NCBI GenBank assembly: GCA_001579985.1
Contig: LRSR01007650.1
Coordinates: 1 to 36,016, forward strand
DNA: 36,016 nt
Reading direction: 5' to 3'
From: Hypsibius dujardini
Lineage: Eukaryota; Tardigrada; Eutardigrada; Parachela; Hypsibiidae
The translations under genes were made by a program, and so were the position numbers. Positions 10,187-21,341 of this stretch are shown here, piece after piece (the first letter of the stretch is position 1; every line of letters begins with the position of its first letter). Below the pieces are notes generated by a model. The model did not search any database. It was not told where the DNA came from and saw nothing but the letters and a program-made list of their open reading frames with translations.

Positions 10187-12509
10187 AATCGATTGATCGA
10201 TTGATTGATTAATCGATTGATTGATCGATTGGTCGATCGATCGATGTGATGGAATGGATTTTCATGTACGTTTTATTTTTATTCGGTACGTGTAGTCAGG
10301 GGAAGGAAATCGCGGAAGCAATGGGACGATCGGGATTGAAAGTGACCAGAAAGCATGTGATGCGTCGTTTGAAAGCGCTGGGATTTGAACGGGTGGCGAA
10401 AGCGTTGAAGCTGAAAGATATTCCTGTGCCGACGGAAGGGAATGAGACGCAGCAAGAGCAGGCTGCCAAGGCGACCATTGCAGATTTGAGTGTCAATCAC
10501 CCACGAAGGATTGATGAATGGGTCAGGACTCGTAAGGTGCGTCAGCATGGTGACTTTTCAGAATGCTTGAAAAATGGTTTAAATTCTAAAACATTTGAAC
10601 AAGTCAGAAGTGATAAAAAAATAAAAAATGAAAAATCGTAGTTGCTCTTAATGCATCTCTCCAATACCCGAACCGTAAAAAATAATAGTTGCTCTTAATG
10701 CATCTTTCCAATACCCGAACCGTAAAAATTCACGAAGTTTGCCTACTATAATGAAATAGTCTTGAGGCAATAGATCAATCAATCAGTATCTTTAATTGAT
10801 TGGTTGAGAAGATGTCATAATCATTTTATACATCAATTAATCAACATTATATAACAAAAAATTATCAAATTTTAATTAATTAAAGAATAATTATTAAAGA
10901 GACATTAATTTGAATGTCTGTCTCGGCGACAAGTTTTAAATTAAATTAAAAATTAATCTTAATCTACAATTGGTTTTAAATTAAGTTAAAATTAACTTAT
11001 TATATAATAATTGTTCTTAATTCTTATTTCCTAATTAAAATAATTAATTTAATTTCAATGTGTTGTTAATTTTAGTTAAGTTTGCATCAACTAAAAATAC
11101 CTGTATGATTGTCTCATATGTTTTTAATGTTATCTCCTTTCCCTGATGTCCTGAAATACTTTTCCGCCGAAGCCCTCGATTGAAATGAAATTCTACATCT
11201 GATATCACATAGAAAACAAAATTAATTGAAGCTCTTCCGGAAATTTCTCATGGGAGAAACGACATTTGTACAGTAATCGTCCATTGTTTCAGGCACTTTA
11301 AAAATCATCCCAGTCAAACCAGAGTTCGTTACAATACTTTTTTTGCTGAAGTTATTAACACATCAAATAAATTAAAATCCACTGACAAAGTTTATTAAAT
11401 ATAACACTTATTTTATTTAAACGAAAAGCCACATTTTCAGCATTTAAATTGATAGATTAAATGAAATAGTCTTATATTTAAGATAAATTAAATGATTTTA
11501 AATTAAAATATCCTTTTGAATATCGAATTCTATTTCTCTGGCGTTAAATGAAATAAAGCTAAAATAATAATTTATTTAAAATTAAAAGTTGCCGTTTGGG
11601 TAAATTAAAATATCTTTTAAATATATATAACAACAATTTAAATATAAATAATAAAATAAATAAATAAAGATAAATAAAAAAAATTAATAAAATAAATATA
11701 TATGTATATATATATAAAACAACATTAATTGCAAGGCACTTGGTTATCCATTCTGCATGTAAAACTTTTCCACAAATTTCTGCGTGACATTATTGTTCGC
11801 TCCTTATTTTTCCTTTTTTTCTTCCTTTCAGCCCCAGAAACTTCTCGAGGAGGAAAAATTCGCTAAAGAATCGGAGAAAGCCATTAAGAGGCGCTCCCGC
11901 CACTTCGTCCAATACGACCCGGAGTCGCGGCACGGCCCTCCCACCATGTTCAGCAGAACCCCCGTCCCGAAGTATTCCAATCGTGTAAGCAAATCTCCAT
12001 CCCAGCCTTCCACTTCTCAAACATCCACGTCTGCGGCGGCGCTCGACAGCCGCCCGATGCAGTCGTACATGGTGACGTTCGCTCCGACCTCCGCGGACAA
12101 CGCCATCTTCTACCTCCCCAGCAAGGATGATCCCCCGTTGCCAGTCGGGGAAGAAGAAGAGGGCCCAGAGCCGCCGCGGAAGAAGCTGCGAGCCATTGCA
12201 ACGTGTTCCGGCGTGGGGAAGAGTCGGGAGCCGAAGGAGCCGGTGGCGAAGTTCCGGGAGACGCTCAACATCAACCACTTCCCGGAGTCGGTGCGGAAGC
12301 GTGTCACTTGTCCGCTGGCTTTGGCCAGAATCGCCGGGCAGGCCTCGGCCATGGTGCGATCGGAGGGGACGTACTTTGCACCGGACGAGGACGTGCCGGA
12401 GGGTGCGCAACAGTTGTCTCTGATTGTGGAAGCCAACACCGAGCAGGCCTTGCTGCGAGCCAAGGCGGCGATCAATCGCTTCTGCTGCTTTTCGGATAGC
12501 CAACTTTAA
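9775..12509 (+). CDS. Double HTH/SANT-like protein with DDX46-type KH C-terminus
   Basis: Exons: 9775-10016 (donor GTTGTA), 10296-10536 (donor GTGCGT) and 11832-12509. Phases match, giving 386 aa. Exon 1 encodes a helical unit with TWANIGALFG, resembling SANT/Myb or transposase HTH folds. Exon 2 encodes a second one (GKEIAEAMGRSG, then VTRKHVMRRLKALGF). Residues 162 onward start with a charged EEEKFAKESEKAIKRR stretch, then a Ser/Pro-rich linker, an acidic run and a likely NLS, PPRKKLR (275-281). Residues 304-378 (LNINHFPESV, SEGTYFAPDEDVPEGAQQ, ANTEQALLRAKAAI) match the KH-like C-terminus of the spliceosomal helicase DDX46/Prp5. No helicase motifs are present in this window. This suggests a nuclear nucleic-acid-binding chimera. 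The HTH assignment is by fold pattern only. Transcript evidence is needed to prove that exons 1-2 join exon 3. Confidence 0.65.
10142..10245. repeat. GATT tetranucleotide microsatellite in HTH-KH intron 1
   Basis: A run of about 100 bp of GATT units with ATCGATTG variants inside intron 10017-10295. Shorter GATT/AATC runs occur near 8573-8640 and 8782-8798. Confidence 0.9.
10639..10732. repeat. 47-bp tandem duplication
   Basis: Copy 1 (10639-10685) and copy 2 (10686-10732) both read TAGTTGCTCTTAATGCATCT and continue into CCAATACCCGAACCGTAAAAA, with one internal C/T difference. It lies in the 1.3-kb AT-rich intron 2 of the HTH-KH gene. The rest of that intron (10733-11831) shows only AT-rich sequence. 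Confidence 0.85.
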
Positions 12510-12943
12510 TTGCTTATTCGAAGTTCCTCCCGTATTTCTCTTACTCACATCTTTACATATTCCATTCTCATCATAATCGTGTTAATCTACATGTTAGTAC
12601 AGGTAACGTCGGGTGTTTCTCTTCTCTCCCTACATCGTTATTTTGGACTGCTACCAACTTGTGTCTTCATTTTTAATTATCCAAACGATGAGAGGAAGTC
12701 TTATAGAATTTCATTGGGAAAGGGACTATTTGCCTCTTGCAGCACGGCCGTGGGCGTCGATGACTTTGTGGTTCCAGACTGCACAGCTGCCATTGCTCTA
12801 TTTTCCCGTGATAGGATCAAAATCGGCTGAGTAGTGACTGCAGTGGGCAGTTATTTGCAAGTGCTAACAGAGTTGTTACAGAAATTCACCGTTCAGTTTG
12901 ACAGATAGATAGACTGAAAGGCAGCCAAACAAACAAACAAACC

Positions 12944-12975
<32 letters not shown>

Positions 12976-15245
12976 CATAAAGACAGTCAGGTAAGAAGAA
13001 CAAGATACCATCAGACTGCTCGTCGCTTATAACGGTAGACCGTCCGTCAGCACCGTTGTCCGCTTATTGCTTGGACTACCCGTGCATTACCCGTGGCAGA
13101 CCGTTTGTCACTCGCACTGACCGTCCGATGAGGACGGCGACATGCGACCTTTAGTGTTTTGGATTGGGAGTAGAGTACGACTACCGATTGCGCATGAAAA
13201 TGTAGGAGGATGATAACAGTGCATCAAACCTTGCGCGCAGGTGATGTGACCTTATTCGAGCGGATTCACCTGGTACGCCACTGGCCATTAAGTTAAGTTG
13301 GAATGGATTACCGATCGCACGGGATCAGTGACATTCATTGGAATTACTGCTAAGCAGGCCACCTGCATCTACCGGGTAGAAACTTACTTTTTGGAAAAAC
13401 GCTTTTTTTTAAAATTAAAACCTCAAATGCTTTGCATCCTGCTGATGCTTATTCCATTGCAAGCCCTGTTTTCCCAGGAGTTTTCCCGGATATCCGCTCT
13501 GAGATTTTGAAAATTTGCAACGAAACATATTTTTATTTCGAGATTTTAAAACATACATCAATTGAAAAAGTGTCTCTGATTTGAAAATTTACCGAAAACT
13601 TCCATGATTTTTAATTTGAATTGTAAACTATAAAACTGTACGTACATGCTGGTTGGTATTACAGAAAAAAATCAAAGCAATCAGCTGAGCCATGACGATG
13701 CTGCACGCAGTGGTACCAGACGTGCTCTTAGGGAGCTCTCTGAGGCATCACTGACGTCTTCTGGGTCCACGCTGCCTACGCATTTTTAGAAACACGCCAT
13801 CATTGACTCCAGAGCATTTTAAAGTTGCGATGTGATCCATGAGCCTGCACGGAGCTCAAGTTTGGTCAGAATTTGCTGTACGATGTGATCTCGATGAAAA
13901 AAGAAACGTCGCAGGATATGAAGATTTCGAAGAATTTCGCCGACCTTGGGCGATTGAATTTTCCATCCTGAAAGAATTTTCAGAGGTTCCAAATGGTCAG
14001 TGCTTATGAAGGCCCAAAGAAAATTACGCAAAATGGCCGTTTCAGATGTTGCATTTCTCATTTTTAAGAAAGACTAGAAAAGTTAGATGATTGGTTACTA
14101 TGGAGAGCCAAATGGGCAAAATTTGTCGCCCGGGACAAATCCAATTTGTTCCACCGATAGGGAAAATCAAAAATTCAGTTCAGCCCTGCGCGGTGGCGCC
14201 TATCTAACAAGGAGCTTTAATAGCCCGTTAAATTTACTACAGTTTAGTATTACATTAATATATGTAGGAAATCTTTCTACTAATTGACTGTACAGCAAAT
14301 ATGTTAGCACAAAGTGTGTATGAAAGGAGCGCCAGCTGTTTTCTCAGACCTCACGGAAAGCGAGGACGTATTTTTGCAAATTTTGTGATGGTCGCAATCT
14401 TTTAGCTTTTGGTGTGGGATTCCGGTAATTCAACCTCCACTCAGCTCAGCCCGTATTTTTCTAATCAGGCATGGTTTGCCTTACGTTTTGATCAGTGGCG
14501 CGCCGAGCTTTGGTTTAAGGGGAATGTTTTTTATTGTATCCGAAATATTTCCGATAGAACTTAAAGGGGGGAGAGTATTGCATGACAATTCTCAATCATA
14601 GTGTTTTTCTCTAATGGGGGACCCTTGGGGCACTTTTTTTACTTTCGAGGGGGTTTTAGATCAACAAAACACCCCCCCCCCTCGGCGTGCCACTGGTTTT
14701 GATAACGTTTTAAGGTTTATGTGACCTAAAATCAGAGCAGAACGGCGCTGCCGGTCATCCGCTCAAGTTTCAGAGAAAACAATTTTCCCTGGGTTATTCT
14801 ACTAAATCCTGTGTTATCAGGTGTCGTTTATTTAAATATATTTTGGCGCTAATACTTGCAATAATCATACAGAAGTGCAACACATTTGGTTATGTGTTTG
14901 AACTAAACAAGCTGAAAAAGTGATTTCACAAATAGTGTGTGAAAGTTGAGTAAATTGGTATTAGGGCTTTCGGAAGTTCGGGTGTTTTGGAGCAAAAGCT
15001 CAACAAACCGCCGTTTCACCATAATCTGTTGAACTGAACGACAGAGAAATGAATTCTCTATCGAATGAGTGGTGACTTACTGTCCCGTCTGCAAGAGGAA
15101 CGGAGCAGTGCTCATTATGATGAGCCAAATAAAGTGGACACATGTTATTTGTATTTACTAACTGACAAATTCGGCTTTAATGCGTTATGGGTCCAAAAAA
15201 TTCAATTCAACCAATACCGGCCGTGGAGGCGGGGAATTCCGACAG
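12510..15245. other. Gene-poor interval
   Basis: Downstream of the HTH-KH stop. A GACA microsatellite lies at 12940-12975. A short hairpin, CCGTCC-GATGA-GGACGG, lies near 13115-13131. Poly-T and poly-C tracts occur near 14630-14685. A minus-strand 80-codon ORF at 13819-14061 has no recognised domain. I found no GPCR 5' exons here that could pair with the TM6-TM7 exon at 15246. Confidence 0.5.
12935..12975. repeat. GACA microsatellite
   Basis: A nearly perfect short run of GACA units, flanked by degenerate CAAA and CAGA units. Confidence 0.85.
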
Positions 15246-15519
15246 GCTCAGAGGAACTTCCCTAGTGAAAACATCGAAAAACAGGCTGACAGGCTACTTG
15301 TTGCTGTTGAAGCTGGTTGCGCATTTGTTTGGTATCGTACCGACGGCCTTGATCATTGTCGCGGTCAGCAACCGACGCCTGCCGCCACCATGCATCTGGG
15401 ACGCCATTCATTCCGCAGAGCACTTTTTTGCTCTGGTTCAACAGGTGGAGCCCTTCGTCTACTTGGCCACCATGAGAGACCTGCGTATAGAGTTTCTTTC
15501 TCTTCTACGCCTCGCATGA
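15246..15519 (+). pseudogene. Solitary GPCR TM6-TM7 exon fragment
   Basis: After a possible acceptor GACAG (15241-15245), the frame reads a short basic loop (KTSKNRLTG) and a TM6-like helix (LLLLKLVAHLFGIVPTALII). A short loop follows, then a TM7-like helix containing EPFVY in place of NPxxY, followed by basic MRDLRIEF and a stop. This is the C-terminal layout of a rhodopsin-like receptor. No TM1-TM5 exons were found upstream on this strand, so it is most likely an orphaned exon or pseudogene. A distant or diverged 5' exon cannot be excluded. Confidence 0.5.
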
Positions 15520-16560
15520 TAGCCCTGAACTCTTCATTCTCCAAAATTAGCTGATCCGACGCAAGGATGAAAAATGTTCCTCTCCGTGTCTTCTCCGTTC
15601 CAGGTCAACATCACATCGACGAAATCATCTGGATACCCTTTCAAGAACCGTGCAATCTGTTATCGCAATTTTTTATGTTGTTACGGAAGCCTTCCACGTT
15701 TATTTTGGTGGATTTATAGTTTCCTTGAAGAAGTGAACTGTGACAATTACACTGTAAGCCAGCATGAGTCAGAAATTCAAATCGGTTTTTACATAATCCA
15801 ACTTGGGATGCTTTTCACGGCATCAAAATATCTTGACTTTCTGGGGTTTTTTTTATAGATCTGTAATTATGATAATTTCAACATTTATTTCATCGACTTG
15901 GTTCCGACAACTTTTTTTTCGACAGAATTTCGAAGTTAAAAATGCACTGGATGATTTCATTTCCTCTGATTTGGACTATAAAACATCAATTTTGGGAAAC
16001 GGATCAATTTAAAGAATGTTGCTAATATCCTTCTCAAAATTCAATTTGAAATTGATCGGCATCAGCAGAGGGTTTTTTTGAAGAGCAGAGTGCCGAGCCG
16101 AGGGTCATCCTCGAGCCCGACGGAAAACTTTGGAGTGATATACAAAAATGCCATGTAGCTCCGCCCCCTAATCTCCAAAAAAGATTTCGTTAGTGCCAAC
16201 CGATTTCAAATTGATTTTTGAGAGGGGTAAATTTCAAAATTCTTTAAATTAAACTATTTCCCAGAATTGAAGTTTTTACCGTCCGAATCAGGGAAAATGG
16301 AATCTTCCAGTATTTTATCAACAGTAAAATTCTGCCAAAAACGTTTTCAAAGCCTGACTGACGAATTAAATTCTAAAAATCATCATATAATTATAGCTCT
16401 ATTAGAAACACTTGAAGCTGAACCATTCTGGGTTCCCCCTAAAAATCGTCCTAACTTAGTACATATCGGTACAAATTCAAGAATTTACAGTGCATGCAGT
16501 CCGCATATCTTATTACTTGCATAGACGAGTCTGGCTCAAGACTACAGTGACATATCGCTG
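15520..16560. other. Interval without a recognised gene
   Basis: AT-rich sequence. Plus-strand ORFs at 15574-15858, 15803-16012 and 16267-16524 show no recognisable domain. GTAGCTCCGCCCCC near 16158 resembles the reverse complement of a stretch in carbonic anhydrase intron 5. Confidence 0.45.
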
Positions 16561-16616
16561 CCAATGACTTTGCCGGCGCGGCTTCAAGTTCTCGGGCAGT
16601 GGGAGGATACTTAGGG
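16561..16616 (-). repeat. Diverged duplicate of the kinase gene's 3' coding end
   Basis: This stretch aligns with 17108-17163, the last codons of the kinase CDS, at roughly 75-80% identity by eye. TCAAGTTCTCGGGCAGTGGGA is shared without change. It is probably a relic of a partial local duplication about 550 bp downstream of the kinase stop. Confidence 0.6.
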
Positions 16617-17018
16617 GTTTTTTATTTGTATTATTTTATTTGTATTAATGCAGCAAGAGTCACTTCTTTTCTTCTAGTGTTATGGATGCTTGCCAGAAAT
16701 AGACAAGGCAAGAACGTATTTCGTGATGATTGTCCCTTTTTATTGAAGTGCAGAGCCGCATTGCGCTCCACTTGATTTGTTGATTGAAGTGCCTGCTTGC
16801 TTGTAATCTCTCGCCCAATCCTCAAACGATTCAGTCCCCACGAACCAAAATAATTCCAAGCAGCAAATATCAGTTCTGTATTTGAAAGAGGCAAATATTT
16901 TACATTTGTTTTAAAAGGGAGGACGACTAAGTATCTTCTGAAGTTCTTCCTTTATCTAGTGGATCAGATGAAACGAACTTCGTGACGTTCAGCTGTCAGT
17001 ATTTACGGCGACACTGAA

Positions 17019-17083
17019 CCGCAAACTGCCCGTCTCCCTGGCCGGTAAAAAGTGCCGAGGGACGGTAAACCGCCGGTTTGCGG
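17019..17083. repeat. Hairpin just downstream of the kinase stop
   Basis: CCGCAAAC (17019-17026) pairs exactly with GTTTGCGG (17076-17083). Inside it, CCGTCTCCCTGGC pairs imperfectly with GCCGAGGGACGG. It begins about 9 nt after the minus-strand TAA at 17092-17094, so it would lie in the 3' UTR. AATAAA-like signals on the minus strand follow near 16620-16640. Confidence 0.55.
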
Positions 17084-17091
17084 GACACAAC

Positions 17092-18234
17092 TTACGCACT
17101 GGATCCTGCTAATGGCCCTGCCAACGCCGCCTCAAGTTCTCGGGCAGTGGGACGATGGGTAGGTGTTCTCAACAGGCAGTTCGCCACTATGGCTCCAAAC
17201 TTCGGACTAAGGCGAGTTGCGGCAGTTGACTGGTCTGGCGTTGCTCCGCTTTTCCTTTGTTTGATAAACTTTTTTATATTGCCAGATTCGAACGAGACTA
17301 TTGTCTTGTCTGCGGTTGTGAATTGGATGTTTCCTTCACCGGTCATTTCCAGGACCGTGCATCCGATACTCCAGACATCGCTGGCTCGCCCAATTCCCGT
17401 CGACCGAGCCACGTCCTCATCATCATCCGCACTGAATGCATATGTCAACATCTCAGGAGACATGTGCAGTATGGTGCCTTCTTTTACCTTCAAACCCCCC
17501 ACGTTCGTTTTCCCCTCAACCAGTAGGTGGAAATTCTCCATGTCACCCAGTTTGCAGGTGACTTGATCCATTGTCAGGAAAATATTGTCACCTTTTATGT
17601 CGCCGTGAAAGATGGGCAAGGGACGCTCGTGTAGGTACCGTACTGCGGCTACTATTTGCTGGAGAAACTCTAGGATTTCCCCCTCGGTCAGCTTTCTTGT
17701 CGTGCATAATTCATTTAGAGTACCCCCTGAAAAAAGGGCGTATAAAGTTCAGGCGCTAGTTTAGGGTCAGTACAGGTTGGAACCAGGACCCTTGCGGTGT
17801 GGTTTGTGGTTGCCAAAGAGTCAAAATCCGTTTTTTATCGAAATTAAGTCCAAACTTTGAACTGCCGTTCTTGATCACTTCAAGCTGCTGGGGGAGTGTT
17901 GAGTCTTATTTCAAGGGGCTCAAAAAGTTCAAACTATTTTCACTGCTTGAATGTTTTTGACTTGCCAATTGACATTTTTTGTTGGAGAGCTAATGTTGGA
18001 CCAAAAAAAGGATCAACAGGCTCAGATTTGGTACTACGACGAAGCTTTTAAATAATTCGAAATCAGGGGAGGGGTTTCTGGAACTGAAACTCCAGACCTC
18101 ACGACTTCTAAAAATAGCAGAATTGATTGGCGCCTAACATAGAGTTAACTAAAAAACTGCCCAATTTTGCCCACCTCTGGCCCACGCCTCAGGGATCCAC
18201 GTTCCAATTCGAAAGAACCCTCAACAAACCCCTA

Positions 18235-18288
<54 letters not shown>

Positions 18289-20631
18289 CCTGTCTGCCTG
18301 TCTGCCTGTCTGCCTGTCGGTCTTTATGTCTATCTGCCTGTCTGTCTCTTTGTCTGTTTGTTTGTTGCGCCCGGAGGGGGGGGGGAAGCTGTAGCGAGGG
18401 AATATTACCGTCGCAGTACTCCATGAGAACGGCAGTTTGAGGGCACGGCAGACCGTTCGGTCCAAACGGAAGTACCCCAACCGCCAGATAATGCACAATG
18501 TACGGATGATTTAGATCCAGCAGCATAGCTCGTTTGTCACTTGCGATTGCAGCATTGTGGAAAATTTTCAGCGCCAAAAGTTTATTGGTATTTCCATATC
18601 TACCAGTTGGGGAATGTATTAATCGATCGCATTCGACTCCCACATTGATTGCGTAAACCGTTCCGAAGCCGCCGATGCCGATAACCGACTCCCAATTGAA
18701 AGAGATTTTTCCCGTCGGCGAGTCCGACGTCAGAATCTTGAAAGTTAGCTCAGACGAGTCCACTGACAATTTTGCTTGGTGGCTTGCTCGAGAGTCTTCC
18801 GTTTGCGCGTGGATCAAGAATTCTACCAACTGCAAGGCACTCGACTGGTATTGTGGGTCTTCCTCGAAGCACTTCCGACAAAGAAGACGCAGAAGGTCGG
18901 TTGTACCGTCGGGGATGAGCGGGGACCGCCGTCCCTCATTGCGCCGAGCCAGGCGGGGTACGCCAGCCGTTTGTCCAGCACGATGCCGTCCTTGTTGACG
19001 TGTTGGATGTGTCCTTGAGTCAGCATGTCCAGAACGACACAGCCAAAGCTCCAAATGTCAAATTGCGGTACGATTAATTCTTCGGGATTAAAAACTCTGA
19101 ACGCTGCCGGGCGTACTTTATCAAAATGGGATGCATGAAGTCCCGGCAATGCATGATCAGTTTACCGCCGTGAACGGTCTGGACGTAGTACAGCGGATTC
19201 AGCCAGTCGACGATTTTCAGACTGCCGCGGTCGGAGCTCACCATGATAGCGGTGCTTCGGAGGACCGCGATCACGTACCGATGGTCCTGATTGTGAAGAT
19301 ATTCTAATGCAGCCAGCAGCTGCAGAGCGTAGGTCGTGATCTGGTTGGCTGTGAGTTCGGTGTCGCGCGATAAGTCGTACAGTGACGTCTCGGTTTGATC
19401 TAAATAAAAGCACACAAATTGGTAAAACTAACTAAAGATTAGAGTGTTTTCTAAGGAGATCCCGATAACCGTCCCGATAACCGTAAGGATCCGACATCGA
19501 TACCGGTAACGAGCAGAGTCGCCCCATTTTTTTGGGTTCCCCATACGACCCATAATTTCTCATAATTCATTGATTTATTCCGGTTCATGGGTAAGGAATT
19601 GACCAGAAATGGGATGAGAATGGACGGGAATTTGAAAAAACGGGCGGGAATGGGAAATTGCTCATATTTTAGAAAAACGTCAGTTTTCAAGGAATTCTGA
19701 CGTAAGTGATTTTAAGTAATTCTGACGTAAGTAATTTTAAAAATCGGAAAATTAATTTTCTACGACCATTTTATTTTAGATTTGGAAACACAAGATCAGT
19801 TGACCACACCGTTTATTCGACCAATATCCAAATCTCGGGGTTTTTACAGTAAAAGATTGAAAAGCAATTGAGCTTTCTAAAATTATCAATTTTGTTGTGA
19901 TGACTCAAAGGGACATTGGTCAGCATTTGTAAAAGCAACAGGGGACAAAAAGGGAACAAAAAGGGGAAGGGGAAGGGGAAGGGAAAGGGGAAGAAGAGGG
20001 GACTTGTAGCCTTAGCCCACGATCGATCGATACGGGAAACGTTAAGCCACTTTTCGAGACGTCAAAGCCCGTACCGTCTCGTTATCGTTATCGGGATCTA
20101 CTCCGAAACCACTCCATCGACAGATCCTCGCGGCTTACTCGGCGTGAGCCAGGGCTCCATCAAAACACACAGACTGGTCCCATCGAACGAAGTGTTGCGT
20201 CGGTCGGAGATCCGTTCAACGCGGCCGACCGCGTAGTACCGGGCGAGGTTCCTGTGACTGAATTCCAGCATTCGCACTGCAAGTGTCTGAAGACTTTTCG
20301 TGTGAATTTCGATCCCCGGTAGACCGGTCTCTGTGGGGATAAAAACAGCTTGAGCTTCCCACCCGAAAGCCCCGCGTCCAGGCACGTCCACGACCCGAGC
20401 GATGCAGTATGTTCTGTATGTTCCGGTGGCGAAGCCAAAAGGGGCCAGCAGACATGTATGGCGAAGCAAATGCCGGCTGACCACAGGCAGCGACAGACTG
20501 GGCTCGTACAGGCATTCTCCATCGTGGGAATATGTCTGGGGAGGATTATTATCGAATAAGCTGATGACTATTTGGTCGTTGTCTCCGGCCACTGCCTGAG
20601 ACCAAAAGTCCCTGCTGAAGGTAGATCCCAT
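17092..20631 (-). CDS. Tandem pseudokinase-kinase protein (STE/MEKK-like), apparent frameshift
   Basis: Exons in transcript order: 20631-20139, 19399-19166, 19115-18409 and 17726-17092, giving about 689 aa once a one-base discrepancy near 18917-18926 is allowed. Domain 1 is a degenerate kinase. It has no glycine loop or VAIK lysine, the HRD loop is replaced by VIAVLRSTAIMV, and DFG is DWL. It still has an NPEE/APE-like site and FDIWSFGCVVLDM. Domain 2 is better preserved: GIGGFGTVY, LLALKIF with the ATP lysine, MEYCDGGTLNEL, HGDIKGDN (HRD to HGD), GDMENF (DFG to DME), GTILHMSPEML and SDVWSIGCTVLEM. The alpha-C Glu is not obvious. A 50-nt intron (19116-19165) is needed inside domain 1. The start at 20631 is tentative, since the frame is open to an acceptor just upstream. 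The frameshift may be a real lesion or a sequence error. Confidence 0.72.
18237..18365. repeat. CTGT tetranucleotide microsatellite in the kinase intron
   Basis: A nearly pure CTGT/CTGC run on the + strand (GACA in the transcript) within intron 17727-18408, followed by a poly-G tract at 18375-18385. It extends the minus-strand frame of the kinase exon into a Gln/Arg/Asp-rich artefact. Confidence 0.9.
19795..20020. repeat. Dispersed repeat, copy A
   Basis: Part of the kinase intron. It shares an ordered series of blocks with 31172-31370: ATTGGTCAG, then GTAAAA.CAACAG, then a GGGGAAGGGG tract, GGGGACTTGTA and TAGCCC/TAAGCCC. TCCAAA and CTCAA blocks are also shared. Both copies have the same orientation. 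Overall identity is moderate, consistent with an old interspersed repeat. Confidence 0.55.
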
Positions 20632-21341
20632 ATTTCTCTGGCGGAATTCTGCACACCTGCAATACTACTTGATTTCTTGTGTAAACGTAAGCGCTCGTGG
20701 TGCGGCTTGTGTACTGAGGACTGGGTAACAATTAGCAAACATGGTCTATGGTTCCATGCTGACGATGAAGTTACCTACCCACGTTGCTACAATCTCCATG
20801 TCAGCAAGCATTGTAAAGTATGAGGACTTTGGTCGATTGTCCACACTCGGTGTCGACTGCTGAGGCGGTATATGAAACGTCGTCACCGATGGCGCTAGAG
20901 AATTATCATTCCCTGGGCTGCACGCCTGGCCAAACTGGGATGGACGTTTACCATCGCCACGAACGCCGTACTGTGACGGAGCCGGTGTGATTAAGCATGA
21001 TCTACAAGGTCATAGGAAGGAAATATAGTTTGCCACCTCCTCGGCGTCCAGAATGATTTCGCCCACCCCCTACGCGGGGGGGGGGTGTGCAGTCAAACGT
21101 CAGGTCGTAACAAATTTTACTTCCTTCCCCCGGCCACGGAGGGGGAGGGGGATTATTTTGGATGCCTAGAGGAGGCGGAGGGCAATAATGATCCTGAATA
21201 AAAACAGAAATTGAGAGGGCACGTTTTGTATTAAAAAATTCAAAAAATTAAACCCCCCCCCCGCAGCACCCCGAATCATTTTCTTGAACCAGTTGCCTCA
21301 GTGCTCCCCCTCGTTTCACCTCTCTTCACCTCTCGCACAGG
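20632..21341. other. Upstream region of the kinase gene, low-complexity tracts
   Basis: Contains the likely 5' region of the kinase gene. Poly-G/poly-C tracts lie near 21077-21087, 21127-21150 and 21255-21263. No exon with a recognisable domain was found. Confidence 0.4.

Noticed and set aside
11790-12548. 252-codon minus-strand ORF
   Set aside because: Antisense shadow of the KH-domain exon. The plus frame has the family motifs and splice sites.
12510-12834. Hydrophobic plus-strand ORFs after the HTH-KH stop
   Set aside because: No family signature. They most likely lie in 3' UTR or intergenic sequence.
13105-13145. Possible hammerhead ribozyme (GTCCGATGAGGACGGCGA)
   Set aside because: It lacks the CUGAUGA and GAAA core sequences and is only a short hairpin.
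13819-14061. 80-codon minus-strand ORF
   Set aside because: No motif recognised and no supporting exons. Left as unassigned.
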